This document shows, in pieces, positions 32,301 through 41,200 of a stretch of 64,000 nucleotides of DNA. Both the position numbers and the translations under genes were made by a program. Under the pieces are notes generated by a model. It was not told where the DNA came from, did no database searches, and saw only the letters and a program-made list of their open reading frames with translations. The stretch's first letter is position 1; the number at the start of each line of letters is the position of its first letter. This DNA comes from Sarcocystis neurona (lineage: Eukaryota > Apicomplexa > Conoidasida > Eucoccidiorida > Sarcocystidae), in contig KL647297.1 of assembly GCA_000727475.1 (NCBI GenBank), positions 1,583,295 through 1,647,294 on the forward strand. Direction: 5' to 3'.

Positions 32301-35300
32301 CTCCTCCGCCGTCGACGCTCGCCGCAACTCCTGCTGTTTCCGCGGTTTCTGCGACTGCACCTGCGACCCTGCATACAACTCCACCTCCTCGTTTCTCTTT
32401 TTCTGGTCGGGCTGCTGCTGCTGCTGACTGCTGCTGCTGCCGCCGCGCATCGCTACACGCCGCTGCAGCAGTGTATTCAGCAGCCAGTTCGTCGAGGTGC
32501 TAAGTGGACACACTGCGGCAGGCCACGCGGGCTGTGCAACAGACGAAAGAGGAGCAGCTGCAGAAGAAATTCTAGAAACCGCAGGAGACACCGAAGTAGC
32601 AGGAGGTGGTGAGGGGGAGTCTGTGAGACGAGCAGGGCCAGGAGCAGGCACTTGCGCCGTTGCACCTTCGCTCGAAGCCGCAGCCTGCCGGGCAGCAGCA
32701 GCCACCACTGGGGAATCAGCGGCAGTCGAGCTAACAGCGGCAGTGGAGGCCTTCTTGTCAACCGTTTTTCGCCGTGCTGCATGTGAAGCGCTGCTTCCTG
32801 GGCCCGAAGCAGCAGCAGCAGCAGGCCGTCCAACCGCGGCGCTGCTGCTACTGCTGCGTTTTGCTGCTGCGCCTCCTGCAGTGCGAGTTCTGATTTTCTT
32901 CTTCTTCGCCGCAGTGACACTCCCCGCTGCGGCTGTCGCGCCACCGCCACCGTCGCGTGGACCAGTGCTCTCTAATTCTTCCTTTGCGTACGTGCCTGCC
33001 GTCGTCTCTCCAGCTGCGGCAGCCGCTCGCCCGTCGCCTAACGAAGAAGAAACCGAAGCAGTTGCTGTCCGTTCACCCCCTCCTCCTGCTTCTCCTCCTC
33101 CTCTTCCTGCTGACGGTGTGCTGCTCTTTTTTGCTGCAATCTTTGCAGCAGCAGCTCGACGCGAGGTCCTTCCCGTGCGCTTCTGCGTGCTTCCTCCTCC
33201 CCCTCCTCCAGCAGCAGCAGGTGAAACAGACGCTGGAGCAGCAGCAGCCGCAACCAGTTCTCCAGCAGCAGATCCTGCTGCAGCAGCCCCGAATGACTCT
33301 TCAGCGCTGCTGCCAGCAGCACTACTTCCAGCAGCTGCCGTCATCTTGCCCAAACCCGGGGGTGCCTCCCCAGGACCAGCGGCAGCAGCTGCGTATGGCG
33401 TGGGACCAACAGACGCTTCGAGTCCGCTGCACGCCGCACCGGGAAGTGACGAAGCTCTCTCACCCTTGCATGCCTTGCTGTGACTGCCCCGCGGGCTGCT
33501 GCTGCGGCTCGAGTTGCTGTGTTGCGTCGCTGAGGCACTCGTTGTTTTGTTCAAGGCAGAAGCAGAACTAGCAGCAGCAGCAACGCCCTCGCCTTGCGGC
33601 TTCGGAAAACTGCTGCTCCCAGCAAGTCCCCTCCGTCCGGCATGTGCCTTCCTCTTGGTCCCGCTTGACGCTGGTGCCTTGCCAACACTATTGGTGCTGC
33701 TTATATTGCTGCTGTTGTGGGTGCCTGTAGTACTGGTCACTGCTGTTCCCGCTCTCGCTGCTGCAGCATCTGCTGCTGCTGCTATCATTTCCTTTTGCTG
33801 CTGCCTTCTTTGTCCCGCCGAAACTTGCCCTTCCTCACACTCCGTCAACCCCTCCCCGCCGCCTTCGCTTGATGCTGCTGCTGCCGCTGTTCCTGCTGCT
33901 GCTGCCGCTGTTCCTGCTGCTGCTGCTGCAACTTGCATGTCCCCGTTGCCTCCTGGAGGTACTGCCGCTCTGCGTGCTTCTGAAAGACTCCCTCCTGTCG
34001 GCAATCCAGGTTCCGCTGTTGCGCCCCAAGGAGCTGCTGCTCCTGCTGCTGCAGCGGCAGCTGCTTTTGCGGCGCCTCCCCGTTTCTTCAACCTGTGTTT
34101 ACGTGTGGGGCCTGCTGCTGCTACTGCATCTCGTCCGTCCGCGCCGAGCGCTGCAGGATTTCTGTTGATGCTTCTACTGCCGTACAGATTCTCCTGTTGC
34201 TTCTCGGCGCTGCTGCCACAGACACTGCGTGCCGGTAAGCTGCTGCTCCTCGCACGGCAGTTGTTGCTGTTGCTGTCGTTGCTGCAGCCACCCGGAACCG
34301 CAGCAGCACCAGGGACGACAGAAGTAGTTGGCACAGCACTTTTTCCCGCGGTCGCCGTGTTGGCTGCGGTGCCGACGCTCAGATGTTGCTGCTGCGCATC
34401 GACAGCAACACCGGCAGCACGAGCAGCGCACTTGAAGGGGGACGACGAGCTGCTCCCCAGCTGTGCTGACCCCACACATCGCGAAACTCCTGGGGCTGCT
34501 GCTAAAGCCGCGCCTCTTCCTCCTGCCCCGCCTTCGCTTCCGAGTGTCGCGGTCTTCCCTGCGGTTGCCGCTGCCGGTTGTGGCAGCGCTGCTGCTGCTG
34601 CTCTTTTGCGTCCTCGACCCGGCTTCGTTATTGCTGCTGCCGTTGCTGGACATGCTGCATATGCCCGCTCCCGTGTTGCCGCTGTTGCTAGCGCTGCCAC
34701 TGTGGACACGGCAGACGCAGCAGCAGCTCCACCACACCCCGTACCCCTCATCCTGCCGCGGCTGACGCTTCTCTCACCGGCTTCTGCATAGCAGGAATCA
34801 CCGCAGCGGCCACTACCTTCAGACCGCTGTGCGTCTCTCCTCTTTTTGCCGTTGCTGCACTCTTCTTCGCAGCAACTGTTGCTGCTGTCCCTTCTGCTGC
34901 TGCTGCTCCAGTTCCACGCGCAGCTGTCGCCGCCTCCAGTGGTGCCGTCTTTGCTCTCTCTGCTGCTGCTCTTGTCGTTCCTATTGCCCCCAGTCCTCTT
35001 GGTGCTGCTGCTGTTGCTGCTGCTGCTCGTGTTGCCGTGGCTGCTGCTGCTGTCGTCGCTGCGCTCATGGCTGCTGCTGCTCTTGCAGTGCTCCCGGAGG
35101 GCGACTGGTGTCTGTCTCTGCCGAACAGCAGAATGATGCGGGGAGGATGCAGCAGCAGCAGCACCGGCAGGAGGCACGAGGAGTTTCGGGCGGCCGCGGT
35201 TGCCGCGGCCTTTACAGCGCGGCAGCTGCCTCGACCGGGCTGCTGTTGCGACACCGCAGCGTGTAGGTAATGACGTTGAATATTCAGAAAAGGCACACAC

Positions 35301-35489
35301 TCCTCTTCTCTCGTGCTGCAGTGGAGGACACAGCAGCAGCACAGCAGCTTCCATTATCTCTTTCTGTCCACACGACGCGCACACCTTTCTGCTGGTGCTC
35401 CCTCCCCCCCACGGTCGACCAGCCGCTGCTTCTCTACCGAATGCCTTCGCTTCACAGCCAGTGCTAGTAGCACGCCTCCTGCTTCTCAC
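29304..35489 (-). CDS. Giant homopolymer-rich hypothetical protein
   Basis: This is an uninterrupted 2,061-codon minus-strand frame. It is dominated by Ala, Gln, Ser, Gly and Thr, with Ala runs from GCA, Gln runs from CAG and Ser runs from AGC, the homopolymer tract type known in Eimeria proteins. There is a 9-residue Gln/Pro repeat at 30440-30560, then a His/Gln block (HQRHFHEHQMHQKQQHQHQH). Non-repetitive islands include STNWLLNTLLQRRVAMRGG and PHRRKNALEEIRSSLLQANN. No domain was recognised. The frame opens at GTG; the first ATG is at 35354 (residue 46), so the 5' end probably comes from splicing. The 3' end may also be spliced. The tracts suggest a disordered protein. Whether all of it is translated is unproven. 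Confidence 0.6.
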   Translation of the reverse strand: MRSRRRATSTGCEAKAFGREAAAGRPWGGGSTSRKVCASCGQKEIMEAAVLLLCPPLQHERRGVCAFSEYSTSLPTRCGVATAARSRQLPRCKGRGNRGRPKLLVPPAGAAAAASSPHHSAVRQRQTPVALREHCKSSSSHERSDDSSSSHGNTSSSSNSSSTKRTGGNRNDKSSSRESKDGTTGGGDSCAWNWSSSSRRDSSNSCCEEECSNGKKRRDAQRSEGSGRCGDSCYAEAGERSVSRGRMRGTGCGGAAAASAVSTVAALATAATRERAYAACPATAAAITKPGRGRKRAAAAALPQPAAATAGKTATLGSEGGAGGRGAALAAAPGVSRCVGSAQLGSSSSSPFKCAARAAGVAVDAQQQHLSVGTAANTATAGKSAVPTTSVVPGAAAVPGGCSNDSNSNNCRARSSSLPARSVCGSSAEKQQENLYGSRSINRNPAALGADGRDAVAAAGPTRKHRLKKRGGAAKAAAAAAAGAAAPWGATAEPGLPTGGSLSEARRAAVPPGGNGDMQVAAAAAGTAAAAAGTAAAAASSEGGGEGLTECEEGQVSAGQRRQQQKEMIAAAADAAAARAGTAVTSTTGTHNSSNISSTNSVGKAPASSGTKRKAHAGRRGLAGSSSFPKPQGEGVAAAASSASALNKTTSASATQHSNSSRSSSPRGSHSKACKGERASSLPGAACSGLEASVGPTPYAAAAAGPGEAPPGLGKMTAAAGSSAAGSSAEESFGAAAAGSAAGELVAAAAAPASVSPAAAGGGGGGSTQKRTGRTSRRAAAAKIAAKKSSTPSAGRGGGEAGGGGERTATASVSSSLGDGRAAAAAGETTAGTYAKEELESTGPRDGGGGATAAAGSVTAAKKKKIRTRTAGGAAAKRSSSSSAAVGRPAAAAASGPGSSASHAARRKTVDKKASTAAVSSTAADSPVVAAAARQAAASSEGATAQVPAPGPARLTDSPSPPPATSVSPAVSRISSAAAPLSSVAQPAWPAAVCPLSTSTNWLLNTLLQRRVAMRGGSSSSQQQQQPDQKKRNEEVELYAGSQVQSQKPRKQQELRRASTAEEVLPHRRKNALEEIRSSLLQANNRADLGARETEEAISFAGNAAGGSASCPRELQEGGRSSNQTSSSDSSGGSKHFCSSNGAGGSSAVSSSNEAWESGGDGGLERCCNSGDRGTVPAIAGAAAGRRRAGGGAAAAGEPARAKQPQQRRQSAAAVQQQPGVGKQQQKQTSAPKAVESPQQTQQREKQQQQERKEGAHRREEPVGTKKRQIDPKAGATVAATAAAARGSQTAVTGAAVTGSSHHAVGGRTTAAGGKRVCGTAPVSGRGTGAVTAFPAHDKPVGNTRSREAPAATATAAATARAAAPATAAATAAGSGGGGGDASRLLLLHAGNDSQDTTTAAALEESDQLQQQQQFEQQQKQKSRGGATSSIGTAMAFPVTLPERESQQEREKQPQQQQNKSSVIQQRIPMGTAGVGGGDLRYGSPPERGLAAGNCTSSAALDIAATAPTPAAAAPHGPPHRTAAAVAMGASAALLQHQEQQQQTATDQSSKQKQPTASGGEALGKTSLGSAQETATPQQWLLFLTQNSTPLGTGSGSHYTAAAAAGASGTTQKIEKSATAPAAPTRRASSGLPSIFATLFGRVAKQQQQPQQPPQQQQPQQPPQQQQPQQPPEQQQPQQSPQQQPQQEHAPQQMAPHQRHFHEHQMHQKQQHQHQHGVVRRVSPLSGSALECPASSPASALLAHLLSSRLQSPAAAAAAPVANGGVAAARGVSFSSSGVSFSSPAVHAATTQLPLQQQAGRTVGVAPVVDAAAASRLSSSVAGPATATRPPATTAAAHCAAAAAPAPAAWTQQPRQPPRAGNEQLLSHAGKSQPPRPVQQQQPQQQQAHLQKQQQQQEHRRSAAPRNPWESGDRRLLSRDVMVGGQQHVSIIARKSTSPVVQSSCAAAGSGVGGVPLGEKASSSSSAVVAARSITAGSAGRSSAPIVAAAAASSSSAAPLASTAAAATTSAVAAPGSPSGGRRAPGSVFTSSSHVGREFAAPSFMASPFPHEVPPPPFLRM
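30440..30560 (-). repeat. 27-bp minisatellite encoding a Gln/Pro nonapeptide
   Basis: About four units of a CTGCTGCGGCTG-containing 27-bp motif code on the minus strand for repeats of the type PQQPPQQQQ within the giant gene. Confidence 0.7.
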
Positions 35490-35673
35490 CCTCTCCTTTA
35501 ATGGGCTGCTGGAGATTCTCTCCTTCCTTGCGCCGCTCCCCGTGCTTCCGACGTTCCTGTTGCTGCCGCCGTTCCTGTTGCTGCCGCCGTTCCTGTTCCT
35601 GCCGCTGCTCCTGCTTTGTTACACCGGTGTCCTGTGTGATTCGAACGGCTGTTGCTGTTCCTGCAGGTTGCAA
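35464..35673 (-). CDS. Probable upstream exon of the giant minus-strand gene (Gln/Glu/Arg-rich)
   Basis: The minus frame reads RRQQQERRQQQERRKHGERR and then EGENLQQPIKGE. It contains an 18-bp repeat encoding QQQERR and looks like charged coiled-coil sequence. A GTGAGA donor lies at about 35488, exactly where the long frame downstream opens at GTG. This suggests that the two are joined by a short intron rather than that GTG is a start. An acceptor, CCTGCAG, lies near 35661. No start codon is visible. Confidence 0.45.
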   Translation of the reverse strand: MQPAGTATAVRITQDTGVTKQEQRQEQERRQQQERRQQQERRKHGERRKEGENLQQPIKGEGEKQEACY

Positions 35674-36198
35674 TGTTACTGCTGTCGTTCCGGGTATGCC
35701 GTTGTCGCGGGTGGTCCTCCCGTCGTCCTCCGTGTTGTTGCCGTTTCTGCCAACCGTTTCCTTCCCTACAGCGTCAGTCGCTCACAAGCGCCCACCTATT
35801 ACGTGCAACAACTTGGGCTTCGATTTCTTCGAAAAACACGTCGCAAACCAAACACCTCGCGCCGCAGCAGCAGTAATGCAGCCGGCTACCTGCAGCAGCA
35901 GTCGCGGAACGCGACGCTTTTCTCCCTTCCGAGCTGCAGCGCTGGTATGCTGCAGCTGTTATACCACTACTGCGAGTCACCCGCAGCGCCAAATATGCTG
36001 CGGTGTGCCGCACCTGCTGCTGAAATAAGCGTCGCGAGCTCCGCACGCACAACCAGAAGAAATCTGCTGTTGTGCACAAGTCTACACGCGTACACGCAGA
36101 CGTTCCACGAGCACCACTGCAGCTGAGAAACAGCAGCAGCAGCAGCACGCTTCAGCCTAACTGTAACAGCGGCGAGCCGCGGCTGCGATTGCTGCTAG

Positions 36199-36285
36199 GC
36201 GCGCTGCAACAGTTAAATGGGGTGACAACAGCACCTACAAGCCCTCCTTGTTGCTTCTCGATTTCTTCAAGAAAAATGTGGATGG
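36199..36285 (+). CDS. Single candidate exon of an unidentified gene
   Basis: It follows the acceptor CTGCTAG and ends at a consensus GTAAGT donor (36286). It reads AATVKWGDNSTYKPSLLLLD and then FFKKNVDG. The strong donor and non-repetitive sequence support an exon, but I could not connect it to neighbours. It may belong with the exons at 38.2-39.2 kb. Confidence 0.4.
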
Positions 36286-38162
36286 GTAAGTATAAATACA
36301 ATGAGAGGGAAGGAGAAAAGGCAGAAAAAAACCGAAGAAGAATCCTACTCATTGACAAGCAAATCTTATCCACGCACCCAGAGCGAATGCCCATGTACAC
36401 GTGGCTATATATGAGCATGCCTAGTGCACAATGCAGACGCAGTCGCTAATCTTTTCCGGTGTATGTCCACCCGGCAGAGACTTTGTCCAGAGGGGGCGAA
36501 TATACACTGCAGTAAACATGCGCGAAACACACGCCGCCTCTCCACAGCCACTTCACCCCTCTCTCTACGTCTGAGTATCCTCTGCAGACGAAAACAACTC
36601 TGCGTATGTGTACGTACACCGCACACGGGTGGTGGGAACAGCCACAGCAGGCCACGGCACCCACAAGCAGAGCCTCACTCCCGCTCCAGACTCGTCCTAC
36701 AGTCGGAACTTCCTTGAAAAGAAGAGAAATCTGAAGCTGCTATCGCGACGCGTGCAGCCCCGACCCCCCACCCGACGCCAGGAGCGCCGTGCAAACGTCT
36801 CCTCACTGCTGGTCGCCTGCGGTGTCTATACACCACTACCACCTCGGCAGCGACCTCGTTTGTGGTAGATTCCAGCCTTTCTTCGCTGGGTACCCCCACC
36901 CCACGACACACACGCATACACAGACCAGTCGGCGGCTTTCCTCTTCTACTATTTCTCTCTTCTGGCAGCAAGTCTGCGCATGCCCCTCCCCACGTCGTCG
37001 AGCAAGGGCCAGTGAGTCTCCTGCCTACTGCGCCTGTAACAAGCCCTACTCTTCACGCGCACCACCGAACACAGTCAGCCGCTTCTCGTGCTACGAGCCT
37101 GCGCCCCTGTCTACAAGCTCGACAGGTGGCCTCTTTCTCTCTTCCTGGCAACAACACCCACTGCATCGTCTTCTCCAGCAGCCGCAGCCCTCCCTCTTTT
37201 CCACTATCCGCTACAGCTGCAGTCTCTACACAGATACACACAGACGACGGCGCACCACGTGAGCACGAAGCACGCAGACGCATGCGGTGCCCTGCGGCCA
37301 CAAATATACTTGCTAGTGGAAGTGCGTGTGTTTGTGTGCGCGTTCACTACAGCGCACGCGCTACAGTCCCACACAGTAAGTCCAAGTGTGCGGAGGCAAA
37401 ACACATGCGTGCAGACGTGGGTTTCACGCGTTGTATGTGCGTATGCAACAGAAGCTCGCGCCCAGGCCTGCCTCCGCACTTCTCCCAGGGCGGCCGCGCT
37501 GCTGTCCCTCCGCTTGAGCGCCGCTACGACGTATTGTACAACTGGGCAGACCTCCGCGCGTCTTTACGCAGACCATCTTTCCCTACAGACACCCCGGCAT
37601 ACGTGCATGTACATACACATATATCTGGTGGTACATGTGAACCAATATATACGCATATACATACACGTATTTGTAGATGAAAAAGACATTCTAAATACAT
37701 AGTAGATGTCTGTGTACTCGTGTTGTATCTGCAGCTGTTCTTATACACAGGTACACGGACGCGGAGGCATGCCCCGCAACCACCGCCCCCGCGCTCTACC
37801 TGCAGGACGCGAAGACAGACCCCGTTTCCGGCCTCTGCAACTCCTAGCGGTCGCCAAGCATCGGCGGCTGCAAAGTGTCCCCCGGGTCCCCCAAGCTGCT
37901 GCTACTACGCACCTGGAGAGGCAATAAGAAAGCGATTAGAACGAGGACGGCTGTATGTGCGCACCGAATATCGCCACGTGTACACGTCGACTTGTATTAT
38001 ACAGAAGCACAGCACATGGGCCGCATGCACCTGCACATACGTCGGTGACGCTTTCAACTTATAACCTGTCTGTCCACAGCGCTACGAAATAGACATCATC
38101 GCACCTCTCATATTATGTGTGTGGAGCTAAGAAGAAAAGAGCGCTGATGTACATGTCCGCAG
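36286..38162. other. Interval with several competing open frames
   Basis: Plus frames at 36862-37680 and 37720-38064 are open and read reasonably (for example SPAYCACNKPYSSRAP near 37020). Overlapping frames look equally good, and no set of exons closes in phase. A GTACGTAC core lies at 36610-36617 and a GGTGTCTATACACC element at 36831. A triplet-poor microsatellite patch lies near 37600-37680. Confidence 0.3.
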
Positions 38163-39150
38163 GAAACATCAGCGGGGCAAGCGCGTTTCAGTCCACAGAA
38201 AGAGTGTCGCAGACACTCAAACGGACGCAGAGCGAGAGAGAGAAATACTACAAATATCTCGAGGCGCGCAGGCGGGAGCCCGCGAAAGACACTCCCCCCT
38301 CTGGTGCTGCCCACCAGTGCCGTCTCCCCCCCTTCCTGAAAAAGAAATCGCTTGGACCTTTGATTGATCGTGTCCCGCACACGTAAACGTCAGTACGTTC
38401 TCTTGCAGACACACAAAGACGCCGGCGATCGTAGCAGACACACGAGGACCGTCTCCCTGGAAACTTCACTGCATTTTCCTCCAACAGGTGGCAGCGCCGC
38501 CACCCACGACCTGCACACGTCGCTACTCTACATATACACGCCTACACTTCTACAACACATCTGAACTGTGAAACGCGTAGTCTACAGATCTGTCTACAAA
38601 GGTATGGGTACATACGGATGTATACACAAGCATATACACGTCAATATACACGCATTTACACACGTGTAGATCCAGACATGTGTACAGGATCATACACACA
38701 CACGCAGCGCCTGCGGTGCGGACGTACTCCACGGGCATCCACAAATATACACATATACGTGTTACACAGAGTAGGGCGTCGCGTAGACACCGGGAGCTTC
38801 GGACGAAAACCCGGTCACTACAGCAGCAGCAGCAGTGCGTCCCGCTGAGCTCCGCTGCTGCGCCTCAGGGGGGTTGCCTTTGCTGCGCGCGCACTAGCGT
38901 CCTTTTTCCTCTTTTTTCTCCTTGAAAGAAGCAGGAAACTGCCAGACGACTATCGGGGAAACAGCAGCTCCAACTCCGCTGCTCCTCCTTCGTATGGACG
39001 CCACCTCCTCTGACTCGGGACGGGGCAAGTCAGCAGATGAGAAGAAGGAATGACGAACTGCTGGCTCGCTTCGATCTGTACGTGTTCTCTTGCATGACGC
39101 CGTCGTCGCCAGTGATGTGCCCCGCCCGCATGTACCGAACTAGGACGTAG
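38163..39150 (+). CDS. Unidentified protein, three candidate exons
   Basis: Exon 38163-38382 follows TGTCCGCAG and reads SAFQSTERVSQTLKRTQSER, then YYKYLEARRREPAKD and KKKSLGPLIDRVPH, a charged helical segment. A second piece, 38409-38487, reads TPAIVADTRGPSPWKLHC and ends at CAG/GTGGCA. A third, 38935-39150, follows a T-rich tract and AAGCAG, reads RRRNDELLARFDLYVFSCMT and stops at TAG. The phases join throughout, but the first junction would be a 26-nt intron, which is unusually small. If that is wrong, the first exon ends at the TAA at 38385. The family is not recognised, and exons to the left are likely. Confidence 0.4.
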
Positions 39151-41200
39151 TGTAGCTCTATACACGCCTATACAGGTGGATGTAGTCATGCGTGCATCCC
39201 CAAGATGAAGTCTCTTCTCCCGTTTCTGGATGGGCAAGCATGTGGATTAGAAGAAAGTGCTACACAAAATACATTTCTTCGAGCGCGTCTTCTCTTCTTT
39301 GCCTATATACGTGTATATGCCCCTTCATACATACACACAGACCTCGTCTGTTGTTCTTCGCTCTTCAGCAGTCCGCCGCGAGAGGCAACAACTCCAAAGC
39401 AGTATGACGCAGTACGCAGCCCTCTGCGAATAGTGCACACGCCGGACACACATATATTTATAGACGCCCAATATCTACACATACACATGTGTAACCGTAC
39501 GTGCACGCAAAAAGCTGCTCGCCACAGCTGCTGTTGTTGCTGCACCGTTGATTTTCGCTGCTGCTTCTCTTTGTGCAGCGTATCACGCACAGAAACCGCA
39601 CCTCAGAAAACGACTTCTTGGAGTGTGCACGGCTCGGAGACGCACGCCCGTCATGCACGGTAGGCTTTCTACATACATTCATCTATCTCTACCTGCAGCT
39701 GGCCACACCCTGGCTCTCCTCTACTCAGTCGACTCTATCTACAAAACGCGCTACACCTGACGACCCCCGCCTCGGTATATGGACGATGACGCCCGTCGTT
39801 GCCACTTCGTCGCACGGATTGATCTATTACTATAAAGAGAGGAACGAGCAGGAGGAATGCAGACCGGACGAGAAACAGTGGCAAATAACACCAGCGGCAA
39901 CCCCACCTGTGCTGTATGGGGAGACTTGCGTGCATATCATCTATTCTGCCTGCATGCCTGTAGAAGCCTTGTGGACGAACATACATACATGTAGGTAGAC
40001 GCTTCCTCGAGCAGAAGTCATCCACGTACACAGACACAGGCAGAAACGCATATCCTTCCTACAAACCGAAACAAAAAAACACAGGTGAACGGTCAGCAAA
40101 TGTACGCACTCAAATGGCGACCCTTGGTTCATAACACACGTATTATAGTAGCCCCCGCGGTGCTACTGCTTTTGCAGCTCTCTCGTCTGCTGCCGTTGCC
40201 GTTCTTCCCTCCTGCTGCCCACGCTCGCACCGCCCTCTCCTGCTGCCTCTTCGTGTTGTTGCCGCTCTGTCCTGCTGTCTCGGTGCTGCTGGGTTTGCCT
40301 TCTCTGAGCGCGCCGGTGCCTTTGAAGTCGTTGCGTGTTACAGGCAGCTCCAGACACTCCAACGTGCCCCCTGCTGTCACTGCGGCGTCGGCGTCAGCTT
40401 CTGCACTGTTTCTGACCTGCTTCTGCTGTCGCCGTTGCTGCTTGTTTTCTCCACGTGGCCCGGCTGCGGCGTCGTCTTTCCTCGACAACACTGCACCCGT
40501 GGTCTTCGCGTCCTGCACCACCACCGGAACTCTGCGTCTTGCTGCTGCTGCCGCTGGGAGTCTGCACAGATGCGTCCGAGGCACACCCAGCTAACGATGC
40601 CGTGTTGTGACTCCGGGCGCCGCAGCACTTCTTCTGCAGCGCCGACAGCTGACTTGAATTTGCTGCTGCTGCTACAACTGCTGCGTGAGAGCAGACGTGC
40701 TGCAGCAGGGAAACTGTACTGCAGAAGAGGTGTGCTGTCTGTACAAGAAGCTGACCGATTGTGGCACAGCAGAATACGAGACGCGGCGGAGGGGACAGCC
40801 CGGTCCTCAAGAGGGACAGCGCGCCAGGTGCAGCAAAGCAACAGTCGCTGCCAGCAGCAGCACAAAACACCTGTGTACCAAAAGCGCAATTTCTACAAGT
40901 TCCCTTCCTTCAAGCAGTCCTGGACACATATGAAAAAAGCAGGATTCCCCGCGCCTAACGCTATCCCTTTTGGGGGGCCGGCATCCACACAAGCTACAAC
41001 GGGTGCGGCGGGGCACTTGTAGCCAAAAAAAAAAGAGCGCTCTTCACAGCGGCAAGTTGGTCTCGGTAGTCGTCCACCGGAGGCGTACAGAAAGCAGCGG
41101 CTGCAGCTCCGAACGTCCCCTTCGTCTCTTTCTTCCTTCGCCCACGGTGTTGTTTCTGCGAAAAGCGCGAGGTGCGCCGGAAGCAGGAAGATCAAAAAAA
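39151..41200. other. Mixed triplet-containing interval with ambiguous coding strands
   Basis: A minus frame at 40129-40584 (TAGQSGNNTKRQQERAVRAW) and a plus frame at 40435-41022 ending NAIPFGGPASTQATTGAAGHL-like both read as protein. A second plus frame (40761-40958) overlaps the same bases. Homopolymer usage favours the minus strand before 40560 and the plus strand after it. No frame has splice support or homology, so I leave the interval uncalled. Confidence 0.3.

Noticed and set aside
33514..34791. 425-codon plus frame, Ala/Leu/Pro-rich
   Set aside because: It is a shadow of the giant minus-strand gene: CTG/GCT readings of CAG-coded tracts stay open on both strands.
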